Below the pieces are notes generated by a model that searched no databases, had not been told where the DNA came from, and saw only the letters and a list, made by a program, of their open reading frames with translations. A stretch of DNA of 64,000 nt from Tipula vernalis (taxonomy: Eukaryota > Arthropoda > Insecta > Diptera > Tipulidae): NCBI GenBank assembly GCA_958295665.1, contig OY282558.1:460200995-460264994 (forward strand), given 5' to 3'. Positions within the stretch are counted from its first letter, which is position 1, and each line of letters begins with the position of its first letter. The position numbers and the translations under genes are program-made. This document shows, piece by piece, positions 35,201 to 46,790 of this stretch.

Positions 35201-37618
35201 ATGAAACTATTTGACAAAGAAAAATTTGTTTTTTACTTTCATTACTACTCCGGGCCTTTACCACATTTCTAGGTTCCCGCAGCAAATGGAGCACGTTTAT
35301 CAATGGATTTTAGTGAAATTTTATATCTGAGTTATTAAGCCGATTCTATCAGTAGTTCCTAATATAAAACCGAATTATTCACGCTCTGAAAATTTCTTGG
35401 ACCCCACTACTTTTTCAGCTTCAACGTGGCACGTTTGTGGATGGAATTTTAATGTTAACTTATATGTGAATAGCTATTAGTATAAACATCGTGGGGCGAC
35501 TTTAATTCAATTAAAATATTCAGTTTCATGTGTGAAATGTCTTATTCATCTCACATGTTTCTTCACTATAAATAGAAAAAAAAAATCCAGAATAATTTAA
35601 TCTTCCTCATCCATAACCACAAACATAAATAAGTTCTCACCGTATTCACACAACAATTTTTAACTTCACATCCAATTTTAATTGAAAACTATTATTTCGT
35701 TGTTTATAAAATAAAAATATTTACAAATTTAATTTAATTTACAGTTATATAGGAATTACCTATAACTGGTGCGTATTCGATTTTTGGGAAAATTAATTGA
35801 TTTTTCATAAACGCGGCACAGTACACATACACCAAATTCGTATAATCGAAAAGTGACCAAATCATTTCGTTTAATTACTGTAATGACAATTATTTGGATT
35901 TAATTAAAAAAGAAAAATTCAAAATTATTTAGAGTAGTCGCTTTGGGCAAATCTACCGCACGACGCGATCGTAAATTATTCATCCGCGATAATTTCGTGT
36001 GTGTGTGTGTGTATATATAAAATAATGCTATTAAACTACTTTGTTTGTTTTATTCGTTTAATTGAACTAATTAATTCTCTCTCTCTTTTTGTTGTTGTAT
36101 ACAGTCTGTGTGTTCATATACGATAAAATTAAGAAATTACAAAATTAAATTTAATTAAATGATTTTCACGAATTAATTTTTTTTTTTTAATTAAAATTTA
36201 AAATGTTCGTGATTTGGCAGAAATGTCATTGTGAATTTTTCGTCGCGGTAAATTTTGAGTTTAGGTACGTCCTAAATGTTAATTCGTTCTTTTTTTGTTG
36301 TAATTTTCCCATAAATAAAAATTAACCAAATCTAAATGATAACGAAATTTTTTCTGTTTTTTGATATTATTATAACCCTTTTGGACCTTTTTTGTGTTTT
36401 GTGTTGGTAGTATAAAGCAAATGTTAAAAAAATATATTCAAAAGGATCAACTCACACGGATATGTACTCGTATGTGAACAAAATGTATTAACAATAACCA
36501 CATTGAGTTGAAAATCGACCAAATCATTCGTTCTTCACTCACATATGTCATATGTTTTTTTGTGTAGTTTCTATTGTTATGTATTTTTTATGCTTCTTTG
36601 TAATTTATTTGTGTATCGTCTAGATTCACGATAATCATAAATTTAAATTTAAGACAAAATCGAATGAAAAGAAATAATAAAAAATCTCCCACGATCTTAC
36701 ACTATTACACATTTATGTATTCGTTATACATATAGTATACTTACACAAAAAGTTGATCGAACATTTTTAAATCTGGAGTAATTCGATTCCCAAAATAATG
36801 ACTGAAGAACTAAACTATTATTGAAGCATTCGGAAAAGTTTAACCAGGTAAAAAAATTGTTTGACTTGGTTTTTATTGAAGTCCAAGTAGTTCAGTAATT
36901 CAAATAACCTTAAATCATTTTGGTCAATTACAAATCAATAACCGAACCCTGTATGCAAAAAGAGTGTGCAAATAGTTGAAGAATATTGTAGTGCAACAAT
37001 TAAATAGGAGTTCGTTATTCGCTGTGACGTTGCCATTCTTACTATGATAAGGTCTGACATAATCGTATGAATTTTCGACCGCTTTGTGATTTCATGCTTG
37101 ATATCAAATAACTGTAAGCTCTGTATAAATGCTGTAGGCAGTATACATTTACTCCAAATTTTAAATAATAGAATGATGGCTCACATTACTAATCATTAGG
37201 CTTAGTATTCTTAGGTAAACACTTATTTTGTTGTGGGAAATAAAGGCGAATGAGCCCAATGCTCTACGTTACCACATATTTACATATTTTTGCTTATTTT
37301 ATGTTTTAACACAAAATTCATGAGTTTTTCTAAATATTTGCGATTTTTCTTAGAAAAATACGTAATTAACATTTGGTAAAGCAAAGACATTTAAAGCCAA
37401 ACAGTATTTTTTTTTAGAAGTTAAACAAAACTTTTGCCTAAATTACTTAAGTTAGTTAGATCTATAAATTAAGAACAACCCAAACATGAAAATATACCTC
37501 AATAGTTTACTGTACATTTGGACCTATTAGCAGAAGAGCTGTTAACGTTTTATTCAAAGAGTTTATAATGGCTGAAAATTTGTGAAAATCTTATTTTATC
37601 GTCCTTAAGAATGGTACG
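32225..37618. other. AT-rich non-coding stretch
   Basis: No gene is recognised over 5.4 kb. It has a (GT)n run at 35997-36012, a short CT run near 36078-36088, CAACAACAA simple sequence near 33130-33150 and many A/T homopolymers. It looks like a long intron or intergenic region. Confidence 0.5.
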
Positions 37619-38092
37619 GACAACGTGACTGGGCAATTCCGGGCCTCAGCCGCCCCAGAATTTTTCAAAGTTGCATTAAAATGTAGGCAGTTCAAAGTGT
37701 AGTACACCGCTTCAATTTTTTATAACATATATTTTAGACCTATTTAAACGATAAAACAAATTGACCGATTTGGCTTAGCCTGATCTATCGCAAGGCGGAT
37801 GTATGAATTGTCAATATTGAGTGTTACATCTAAAATATGTCATTTTTACAGTATATTTCCCCTGTATTGGCTCTAATATTTTTTTTTATATTTTTATAGC
37901 AGTGAAAGTATACTGTAAACATGACAGGCGGTATAAAACATGGTAAATCTAACACTCTATAATGGAACTTTACACTCGCCTAGCGACATTTATCGCTTAA
38001 ATAGGTCTAAAGTCATGTTATAAAAAATTTCAGAGTTATACTTCATTTTGAAGACCCAGTCAGGCCTGAGTCAGTTTTCCAGTCTGGTTGTC
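37619..38092. mobile_element. fold-back element of about 474 bp
   Basis: The left half and right half are imperfect inverted copies. Matching blocks from outside in are GACAAC..GACTGG (37619 on, and inverted up to 38092), TTTTTTATAACAT..TTTAGACCTATTTAA (about 37715 and 38025), GAGTGTTA (about 37820 and 37955) and TTTACAGTATA (about 37848 and 37910). It has no coding capacity. No clear target duplication is visible. Confidence 0.65.
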
Positions 38093-39969
38093 GATATTGT
38101 TTTTAGGGACAAAAAACAATATTTTCACGTATTTTCAAACAACGTTAGCCAACTCCTAGACTATATATAGCTTTATCAAAAATGATCAGTAAAATATTTA
38201 TCCGATTAGTCAAGAATTTGAAAAATTTATGTAAATGAATTATTCGAAATTTAAATGGATCAAACAAGCGTCCATTGAAATATAAAATCGTAGGAAATGC
38301 AATTCTACTCTATTTTAACGGCGTGAGTCGCCTCAACCATCACGGCCGTTTACGAGTTCAAATTTGTGTAGGTCTATATGTTCGACTGGCGAAAAATCCG
38401 TATCATAAACACCGTACGCTCTAAAAACACGCCCAAATTTTTGAGCTAAAAATCAGCATTAAAATAAATGAGCTCATTGGTTTTGAAACAAATTATGAAG
38501 ACATGCAGTCATTTCAAAATTGATTTGTAATCGCAGTTATTTATATAATTATCAAAAACACAAATATTAAATGGACATTTCACGTGTCGAAAACCGCTTC
38601 TGAGAACGGGAGTTATTGTACTCGTAGACCTTGGACCTTCCATTTGCGACCCTGATAGAGTATAGACTGGTTTTGTCATAAAACTTTAAGAGTTACAAGT
38701 TTAGATTCCAAAATTTTGCGAATTTTTCAAGAATATATATGAAAAAAAAAATGGTCGTTTACGCGGTTCGGTCTATACTTCAGCTCAAAATGAGAAAAAT
38801 GGTCCTTCGTGAGGAAATAGAAAAACTCTCAAATTCTCGAGAAATGAAATTCGTCGGGGTGTTAAATTATTCGGTTTCTCGCGAAATCGCAATCTCTACC
38901 GGCTTGACCCATCCAAAATGACTGGAACTAAAACTGACTGGACAAGAGGCGGTAACTTTTTCGGCAACTCTAAAGTTGTTTCAATGTTGAAATTTCTAAT
39001 CTTGCAGAGGTAATACCTATCTAATCAGAGGGTGCCACAGGAACCGAACCGTAATTAACCGAAACATTCTCCCGATTATAATCCGAATTGTAACCGATTT
39101 ATAAAAAAAAAAAAAAGTTTAAACCGAAATCATAACCGCACCCAGAACGATAGATTTTTTTGTTCTGCCTCAGGTTTTTTGCATTCCGAATTTCACATAA
39201 GCATCCGATATTATTAATAAGCACAACTTGTCCAATATAGAAGTGTATCTGATGAAAAAGGAGAAAGGCACAAAGTGTCGGCAATGAGCCCGGTCTGAGA
39301 TTTCTGTTTGCGAACTTCAAATATCAAAGCGCAAAGCGATGGTCCAAAAAAATCGCAGGTCGAATGATGGCGGTGTGTCTCACGGTTCTAAATTTAAGGC
39401 AAAGATTCGGTGTTGTATTGTGTTTTATTCACTGTATAATTTCGCCAAATGTTTTGTTCGCTGTATTTTTTCAGATCACTGCTTTATTTAGAATGTTTCT
39501 GGAATATTTTGGTATACACACAAAGTGAGTGTGGTGTGATTTTGTTACTTCACATAAATAAGTACAATCCGAAAGAGGATTCTCCGCTATTTTAGAATAT
39601 TGGGACAAAACGAATGCTTCAGCCATAATTGATCTTGAAAAAAAAAAAATATTTAAGATGTTTTTCAGCATTGAAGTGGCTTAGAAAATAGAGGAAATAG
39701 TTAAATTTTAAACGACGTACGTTAAATTATTTATTCTAACCGATTTAGCCCCGCCACTAAACCGCAACGAAAAATATTTTCCAAAACAGGAGCAGATAAC
39801 CAGAACAAAAATATTTGGTAACTGAATCAAAACCCGAAGTAATACAAATAGCGGTTTGAAGCGCTGCCAGAAATTCATTAATTTGAACAGTGGTCTCATA
39901 TATCTTCGAAGCTTTAGGAAGTTTAGCATATGCAGAAATTGGATCAAACGTAGAAATGGCGGACTGAAG
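38093..39969. other. non-coding stretch with AACCGA motifs
   Basis: No gene is recognised. AACCGAA-type motifs are scattered at 39040-39140. The open frames at 38739-38921 and 39708-40004 have no domain. Confidence 0.4.
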
Positions 39970-40088
39970 AGAAGGTCAACAATACCAAAAAGGCCAATGA
40001 ACAAAATACCGATTTATACAAAAGATCGATATGAACGAAAGGCCGATGAAAAAAAACCGTCACGGAGAAAACGGATTATGGACAAAAG
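39970..40088 (+). repeat. 17-bp minisatellite, seven units
   Basis: Units start every 17 bp at 39970, 39987, 40004, 40021, 40038, 40055 and 40072. The consensus is close to AAAGGCCGATATGAACA. The same unit recurs inverted at 40909-40993. The 80-codon plus frame through it is a by-product of the array. Confidence 0.75.
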
Positions 40089-40908
40089 TTCGTGCTGATT
40101 GCATTGTATTTACTGTTTTAGGTCACCTCTGAACCACTATTTTATAAGCTGTAATTAAGGTATTAATTATGATTACGATTTTCAATGTTATTTCAGATTG
40201 AAATTTTTATTTTCAATAAGTCATAAAAGTGTATTAGAAATGTAATGTGATTGTGTTAATAACTGGCTTTACTTAGGTGTCCGTAAGCGGGCCAATTTCT
40301 GTCATTATTAACTATACAAATCAAAATCTTCTTTATGTTGTATGTAATTGTATGTAACAGGACATTCGGTGAGGCTCGGCCATCTTCGGCAGATTTTTCT
40401 TATAGCTTGATCGAACACTCCTATCAATCAATTCGAGATTTTTTATTTCGGAAAACGATGTGATCTCTACAAAATATCGTAGTTTGTACATGCGGAGAAC
40501 AAATTCCTCATGAGAAAATCTAAGCTAAACGAAACACACAATTTCATTTCTAATTTAGTTAATCACGTAAAAAATATAAACTACTGGATTTTGTCCATTT
40601 TGGATTTTGTAATAAGGGCATACCATATGTACAAATCGTATGTTGGTTGGCTTAATTCGTTGGGTTAGTATAGAATCGATGAATGTATTGAACCGACTTG
40701 CGGTTAGTGCTTCGTCATCGTTGCAGATACAGACCAAAGGAATATGATCAAATTTTTTGTGACAAATGTTTTAAGTTGTCACAAAATTTGAAACTGAATT
40801 TTTTGTCATTTATTTTAAATAAAATTTTTTCTGGATTGTTTTTCGGGATTTTCTTATTCTTGATTTTAAAATTTCTGAATTTTTTTTTCAAGCGAATGTA
40901 GTAACCTT
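40089..40908. other. spacer between the two inverted 17-bp arrays
   Basis: About 820 bp of AT-rich sequence with no gene. It may be the body of a fold-back type element whose arms are the two arrays. Confidence 0.4.
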
Positions 40909-40993
40909 GTCGGCCTTTTGCTCATGTGAGCTTTTTGTCCACGTCGGCCTTTTGTTCCCATCGGACTTTTCTCCTCGTTGAACTTTTGCCCGA
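40909..40993 (-). repeat. 17-bp minisatellite, five inverted units
   Basis: Units start at 40909, 40926, 40943, 40960 and 40977, for example GTCGGCCTTTTGCTCAT and GTCGGCCTTTTGTTCCC. They are the reverse complement of the units at 39970-40088. The array ends about 15 bp before the left end of the P-like element. Confidence 0.8.
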
Positions 40994-41007
40994 TCTATGA
41001 CATAAAA

Positions 41008-42342
41008 TCACAGAGGACTATACCAGAGAGAGATCTTCTATGTGTCCATGTTGTATATAAAATAAAATCGTAAAATTATTGGTACTTTTTGAAAAGCGCC
41101 AGGTGAAAAGAGGATAAATATACATCATTATCTTGTATCACTTTCGAACACATAGCTATTATTTTTATTTTACTATTCCAAAATAACGTAGCGTTTTTCT
41201 TACTTCCTTGTGTTACAATTTCATTCTAAAATGGAACAGAATTTGTACGCCTGCGTAGTGCGTACATGCGTAAGTATATGTATTTGTATTTTGTATGTAT
41301 GGACATATTTAAATTACATATAATATTTAGCTCCCCATAGAAACTTATTTAAATACAAGTTCTTAATTTTTCTAAATAAAAATAAGTTGTTATCAACATG
41401 ACATAATTAAATATTGCATAGCTTTAAATTTGGTAGTAAAAAAGTATCAGCGTATGGAAATTATAACACAGTTTTGGGTTTAGTATTTCTAAGTTTATGA
41501 ATGAAAAAGGCGATTGTAAATTTGTTTCATGGAATACGATCGAGAAAATCAATTGTTGTTGTTGCAAATGTATATGTATTTCAAATATCATTTCTTCTTT
41601 CTTGAACGAATAATTAATATAACAAAATGTAGATAGCTATTTGTGGTGGTTTTGTCCTTGGTTTTGTCTATACTAATTTTGTATTATGTGTTAGTGAAAT
41701 GTGTGACTGCGCATGTCCTAAATGTAAATAAAAACATCAGAAAAAAAATTCTGTGATCGTAATGATGTTGAATGAATTTGTATTGTATTTTTTTTTCATG
41801 GAATAGAGAAAAGTTTGATTTGGTTAGAGGAAACAAATCAGTGTTAAATATAAATTTTACTAATGATTGGTTTACTGGTTGCTAAAATGTATTATGAATT
41901 TTGAAGTATTTTTGTTATTTCAGATTATAGAATCAGCAAGGTAAATTGTAAATAACATTAAAATAGAAAAGGTAAATGACCTTTTGAGGAAGAATATGCT
42001 TTCGCATCAACATCTAATCAGTATTTGGTTTTTGCAATAATAATGCAAAGCTGTCCGTAAAAAAATGTTAAAAATATTTCGATATTAAAACAAATACAAC
42101 TAGAATAAGATATTAATATACATATTTAATTACTTAAAATTTTCAATTATTTTGGTGCCTTGGTACATATTACAGATTTTTGTCGTATCTTTATAATTTC
42201 TATGTTGTTGTTGTTTAACTGACTTGCGAAGCAAAACTAATAAAAAAAAATTTAATAAGGAACAAATATGCCCAATACAAGGCATGGTTCAGTTTCTTCG
42301 GATACGTATAAAACCTGTGGGAGTTCAGTTTTTATTTTTATT
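41008..42342. repeat. left inverted arm
   Basis: 1335 bp, nearly identical to the complement of 46578-47910 in every block that I compared. It differs by about 2 bp in length; one visible indel is near 42288. The inner 215 bp are a second, diverged copy of the transposase C-terminus, parallel to the true one at 42756-42960. Confidence 0.9.
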
Positions 42343-42600
42343 GTAGTGTATGTACATTGTACAGTTGTACACGTTCATTGTCTTGATGGAAAATAACTTT
42401 TTTCTTCGCCAAATATGATGGTTTTTCCGTTAATGATTGTGAAATCTATCCAAAAGTCTGCATAATATTTTCCGTTTATCGTTTTCCTCTTTTCAAGCTA
42501 ATCGTTGTGGATTATATCGCGTGCATCCCAAAAACTGTCGCCATCACCTTGTTGACTGGCAGACCCACCGTTGTCTGCTTCGGTGCCAATTCGCCCGGAG
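42343..42600 (-). pseudogene. mariner transposase fragment inside the P-like element
   Basis: On the minus strand the motifs NKVMATVFWDARDII, NGKYYADFW and, in another frame, FHQDNE match the middle of a mariner transposase, which includes the second catalytic aspartate region. Frameshifts and stops break it. No terminal repeats are seen. It lies exactly between the inner edge of the left arm and the 3' flank of the intact transposase gene, so it may mark an old insertion or a recombination point. Confidence 0.75.
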
Positions 42601-42755
42601 GAGCCCATTACAGTGTTAACCCGATTACCAAAGTTCGGCCAATGTCAGGTTAAATCTTTTGAATTTAAATAATTTATAGGTTACGATTTACACAATAGGA
42701 GGCGAAAAATATCTAGTCATTAAAACAAATACAACTAGAATAAGATATAATATAT

Positions 42756-45443
42756 TTAATTACTTAAAATTTTCAATTTTTTTGATGCCTTGCTATTAGA
42801 AATTTTTGGCGTATATTTATAATTTTTATGTTGGTGTTGTTTAACTGACCATTTACAATTTTTGCGAAGCAAAACTAATAAAAAAAAATTAATTAAGGAA
42901 CTAATATGCCCAAAGCATGGTTCAGTTTTTTCGGGTAAAAACTGTGGGAATTCAGTTTTTATTTGGAAGAAACTGAATTTAGCCATTTCCTCACACACAT
43001 TATTGATGTGGCTTTTTTGATTGAAATAAATTTCAAATATTTGAACCAAAAATTGGGCAACTTTAAACATCTCATCTGATGGTGCTTTTAAAGACCCAAA
43101 ATTTGTACCTTGACCTTTTTTAAAATTTTTTTCGTGTAAAAATACGTCGTCCCCGTTGATTTGCATATCGGATTTTAATAATTTTGCTTTACATTCTTCA
43201 CAGTCAATTTTTTTGTAGACGCAGTACCCGGCATAATAAGCGATAGCATTTGTAGTGAGAATATTCAATTCTGTTATGTTAATCAACAAATCAGTTTCTT
43301 TTGATGAACCCGGTATATCTGATTCTGGATATTTCAAGCTAATGTTGTAGTCATCCTTAAAATCTTTCCAGTTTAATTTTAAACTTTCCGAGTCGTCTGG
43401 TAAACAATTTCCATGAATAGAATGAAATAAGATTTTCATAACGACAATATTAGCGTAGTGAACACCGATTTCATAACTAGAAGGCATGTAGTTATATCCG
43501 CCTTTGCCTCTTAAAGCCGAGAAGAAATTTTCTAAGGCATCTTGGTTCGTTTTCCCAGTCAATATAAATTCAACAGCAAAATTTGAATTTAGATATTGAA
43601 TCAACGCTAGTTGAGCCGATATGGTTAATTCAAGTCCTTTTAAGAATTTAAAATAATTCTCATTTTTTGAAATAATTTTTAAATTTCTTAAAAATTCTAG
43701 GCTCTGCTCCAAATAAATATATGTTTTACTATTAATCTTAAGCGGCTGTTCATAAGGATTTTTTGAAGCGAAACTGCGGCAGTTAAGACAGTCAAATATA
43801 TTGTTGAATGCCTCTATTATTTTTGCTGTCGGTATAACATTTTCTAAAATGTTCTCAAAAATTGATGGATTTGTTTTAAGTGCAGTACGTAAAGCACAAG
43901 CAACAGAATTACTTAGAACTTGGACAGCCAGTTTGACACTCATTTTTTGAAAACTGTTTGGCTCCATATGACATTTTGTTAATTTATGCAATAATCTAAC
44001 TTTTTGTTTTTGTTCGTGTTCGTATATTAATTTTACAACACTAAAATCCGTTTTGCCGTAGTCCGAATGTATGAACTGATGTTTTATAAAAGCATTTCTG
44101 GCAGATTTTATTAGGTGTGGTGGGTCGTACTGCATGAAAATTTTTTTGTCACTTACAAGTATATAAGGTTTTTCCGGTCCAACACCAAAATGTTTATAAA
44201 CAGCTATGTTCGTTGTAGCTTGATCGCAAGTTATCATCACTACTTGCAAATTTAAAACTTCTTGACACAGCTTGATATTGTTTATTATTAATTGCGAGAG
44301 TTCAGGAACGTTAATTGAGTTGTTAATAAGTACATAATTTAGCACATGCTTCCAACTTCCCACTAAACCACGCAACATAAAAAAAATAGCCGAAGTAGCC
44401 AATTGACTTGTCCTCTGATGCCCGTTATCACAATATCCCTCAACTTTATCGGTTACAGGATTTACAGTAAGATCTTTTTTGATTGTGATTTCGTCGAAAG
44501 ATAAGACACATATCCGCGAAGAAGATGACATATTCTGGAATAAATGCTGCAATTGTCTTAATAAAATGAGGTTTGTTCCAGGTGAAATAAACTTAATCGG
44601 TGACCATTTATATATTGAGGAAATAGACGGTAGTTTTAATTCAAAGGTAGATTTCAAATATTTGTATGTTGCCGCAGATTTATAGTACAAACACTGTGCG
44701 AATGTTTTGTCGTTTTCCGTATAATAGTAATCCTGTTTTAGAAGAAGTTTGCATACATTTTTGGTAGGCTCATTTGCGGATTTAATTTGGTCAATCATAT
44801 CATCGACACTAGTGTTTTTAATTTTTTGATTTTTGGTTTTCAAACTATTAAAATTCCTCTTTAACTTCAAATATTTTGCTCTAAACTGGTTGATTTTTTT
44901 TTTCGCTTCTACTAATTTTTTTTTGTATATAAAACAGTCTTTTCTATTTTTTTTACAGTTATCACAAACAGTTTTAACCTCATTTTTTATTTCGCAGTGG
45001 GCACAATTTAATTTATTTATAATATTTAAAAACTCCACTTCCTCATCCTGTGGATCAGTTTGTGTTGTTCTTGTTGAATATTCCGTTATGTTAAAAGCTA
45101 AGGAGCTGTTCGAAATATTACTTGTATCCATTTTTTCAGCTGATATGGATGTTTGCATATCTGGCTGTTCTTCTAAAACTTCATAATTTTGTTTCAAATT
45201 CAACAAAGGTACCGCGTTCTTTGTTAAATAACCGTGAGCACCAATATTTCCATTTGGAAAATGATTTTGACAAACAAAATTACGCTTATTTTTTAAATTT
45301 TCCTTGAGCAAACCAATTGAATTAAGCCAAACAGAACTTTTAGTCGGATCGCTTGGAAATTTAAAAAATTTCAGTTCGGAATGAGACGATGATTGCTTGC
45401 AACATGGTACAACACATGTAATTTTCTTTTTCTTGGATGCCAT
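42756..45443 (-). CDS. THAP-domain P-type transposase, intact (895 aa)
   Basis: I start the protein at the ATG at 45441-45443 (MASKKKKITC), since a THAP domain begins at the N-terminus; the frame is open for 60 more codons upstream without homology. Residues 1-80 form a THAP zinc finger: C10, C14, C58, H61, with P30, W39 and AVP (77-79). A Cys cluster (C147, C150, C160, C163) and a basic coiled-coil-like stretch (about 172-210) follow. The RNase H-like catalytic core has D317 in LSFDEITIKK, D407 in VMITCDQATTN and E638 in NQDALENFFSALRGKGG, spaced as in the P element transposase and THAP9, with the helical/GTP-binding insertion region between the last two. It would bind the element ends and cut and paste the element. 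There is no stop or frameshift. It could be active or recently domesticated; it lies within a transposon, which favours the first. Confidence 0.93.
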   Translation of the reverse strand: MASKKKKITCVVPCCKQSSSHSELKFFKFPSDPTKSSVWLNSIGLLKENLKNKRNFVCQNHFPNGNIGAHGYLTKNAVPLLNLKQNYEVLEEQPDMQTSISAEKMDTSNISNSSLAFNITEYSTRTTQTDPQDEEVEFLNIINKLNCAHCEIKNEVKTVCDNCKKNRKDCFIYKKKLVEAKKKINQFRAKYLKLKRNFNSLKTKNQKIKNTSVDDMIDQIKSANEPTKNVCKLLLKQDYYYTENDKTFAQCLYYKSAATYKYLKSTFELKLPSISSIYKWSPIKFISPGTNLILLRQLQHLFQNMSSSSRICVLSFDEITIKKDLTVNPVTDKVEGYCDNGHQRTSQLATSAIFFMLRGLVGSWKHVLNYVLINNSINVPELSQLIINNIKLCQEVLNLQVVMITCDQATTNIAVYKHFGVGPEKPYILVSDKKIFMQYDPPHLIKSARNAFIKHQFIHSDYGKTDFSVVKLIYEHEQKQKVRLLHKLTKCHMEPNSFQKMSVKLAVQVLSNSVACALRTALKTNPSIFENILENVIPTAKIIEAFNNIFDCLNCRSFASKNPYEQPLKINSKTYIYLEQSLEFLRNLKIISKNENYFKFLKGLELTISAQLALIQYLNSNFAVEFILTGKTNQDALENFFSALRGKGGYNYMPSSYEIGVHYANIVVMKILFHSIHGNCLPDDSESLKLNWKDFKDDYNISLKYPESDIPGSSKETDLLINITELNILTTNAIAYYAGYCVYKKIDCEECKAKLLKSDMQINGDDVFLHEKNFKKGQGTNFGSLKAPSDEMFKVAQFLVQIFEIYFNQKSHINNVCEEMAKFSFFQIKTEFPQFLPEKTEPCFGHISSLINFFLLVLLRKNCKWSVKQHQHKNYKYTPKISNSKASKKLKILSN

Positions 45444-45625
45444 TTTAAAGTAAAAAAGTTTTATGAAAATATATTTTAAATTTATTTTTTTACACTTGGA
45501 AAATTTAACGGTCAATTTGTAACAGAACCAATAATTATTAAAATCACAATTCTCACGATCGTCAAAATGATCAATATTCACTACGGATTGATAAAATAAA
45601 CTATCTGACAAAATTAGAAACAAAA

Positions 45626-45740
45626 CCTATATATTTCCGTGATAGTGTTCGTTTTGATTTACAATAAAATATATAGTATACAAATATATTATTATTCCAA
45701 GAAACATGTGTCATGTATAGGTATATATTTTCTCTCGGCG
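45626..45740 (-). repeat. 5' leader of transposase gene, inverted copy A
   Basis: This sequence upstream of the intact transposase is repeated inverted at 45903-46038, with shared blocks such as GGAATAATAATATAT, ATTTTATTGTA and TATATTTTCTCT. The two copies are separated by about 160 bp that do not pair. Confidence 0.75.
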
Positions 45741-45902
45741 AATTATCGAAAATAATCGTATTGTAATTCCATCAGGCAGAAAAAGACAACAAATGAAATG
45801 TAACGGTAACTTTATAAACGTTATGCTAAATTCTATTTTCGGTGACACCAATTGATGATATCCTAACTATTCATACACTAAGGGAGAAAAGGAAATAAAA
45901 GA

Positions 45903-46038
45903 CGCAGCAGAGAAAATATATACATACCTATACAGGCAGTATACTTGTTTCAGTGTTGGTTTGGAATAATAATATATTCGTATATCGTATAATATTTTAT
46001 TGTAGATCAAAACCAACACACTCACGGGAATATGTAGG
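45903..46038 (+). repeat. 5' leader of deleted copy, inverted copy B
   Basis: Mirror copy of 45626-45740 with about 80-85 percent similarity by eye. It leads into the deleted plus-strand transposase remnant, which shows that two P-like copies lie head to head. Confidence 0.7.
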
Positions 46039-46056
46039 CAATAATATATAATATCT

Positions 46057-46790
46057 AAATTCAACTTTTGCTGAATTTATATTGACCGGGAAAACGAACC
46101 TAGATGCCTTAGAAAATTTCTTCTCAGCTTTAAGAGGTAAAGGACTGAAGACTTTTGACATACGGTTGCATACATTGGTCTGAAGACTTTTGGCATACAG
46201 TTGCTTTTAGCGACAAACTTCATGTGATGCTTGGTACCTTTTATTAAGGATAACTACAAAGTAAGCTTGAAATATCTTGAATCAGAAGTACCGGGTTCAT
46301 CAAAACATATACTGATTTGTTGATAAATATAACAAATTAATATTCTAACTACAAACGCTGTAGCTTATTTGCTAGAAAAATTATTAAAATCCGATACTCA
46401 AATCAACGGAAGGGGAAAAAAAATTAATAATGCTTAAGGTACAAATTTTGGATCTTGAAAAGCACCATCACACGAGATGTTTAAAGCTGACAAATTTTTG
46501 GTTCAAATATTTGAAATTTAATTTAATCAAAAACGGCCACATAAAAATGGGTGTGAGGAAGTGGCTAAATTCAGTTTAATAAAAATAAAAACTGAACTCC
46601 CACAGGTTTTATACGTACCCGAAGAAACAACCATGCCTTGTATTGGGCATATTTGTTCCTTATTAAATTTTTTTTTATTAGTTTTGCTTCGCAAGTCAGT
46701 TAAACAACAACAACATAGAAATTATAAAGATACGACAAAAATCTGTAATATGTACCAAGGCACCAAAATAATTGAAAATTTTAAGTAATT
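46057..46790 (+). pseudogene. deleted P-type transposase remnant (C-terminal quarter)
   Basis: The homology starts near 46057 with EFILTGKTN and LDALENFFSALRGKG, matching about residue 620 onward of the intact protein. Everything before that is missing. Several frameshifts follow, then a clean C-terminal frame (46561-46788) beginning AKFSLIKIKTELPQ and ending TKIIENFK. The catalytic glutamate region is present but both catalytic aspartates are lost. The last 213 bp belong to the right inverted arm. It could not make transposase, but a truncated product of this kind could in principle act as a repressor, as some deleted P products do in Drosophila; that is speculation here. Confidence 0.85.

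Noticed and set aside
39856..40098. 80-codon basic plus-strand frame
   Set aside because: Most of it is the 17-bp minisatellite translated; no coding signal remains.
44479..45307. Three plus-strand frames of 61-117 codons
   Set aside because: They are antisense shadows of the THAP/P transposase.
45444..45623. 60-codon N-terminal extension of the THAP transposase
   Set aside because: THAP domains start at the N-terminus and the ATG at 45443 gives exactly that; the extension has no homology and lies in the leader.
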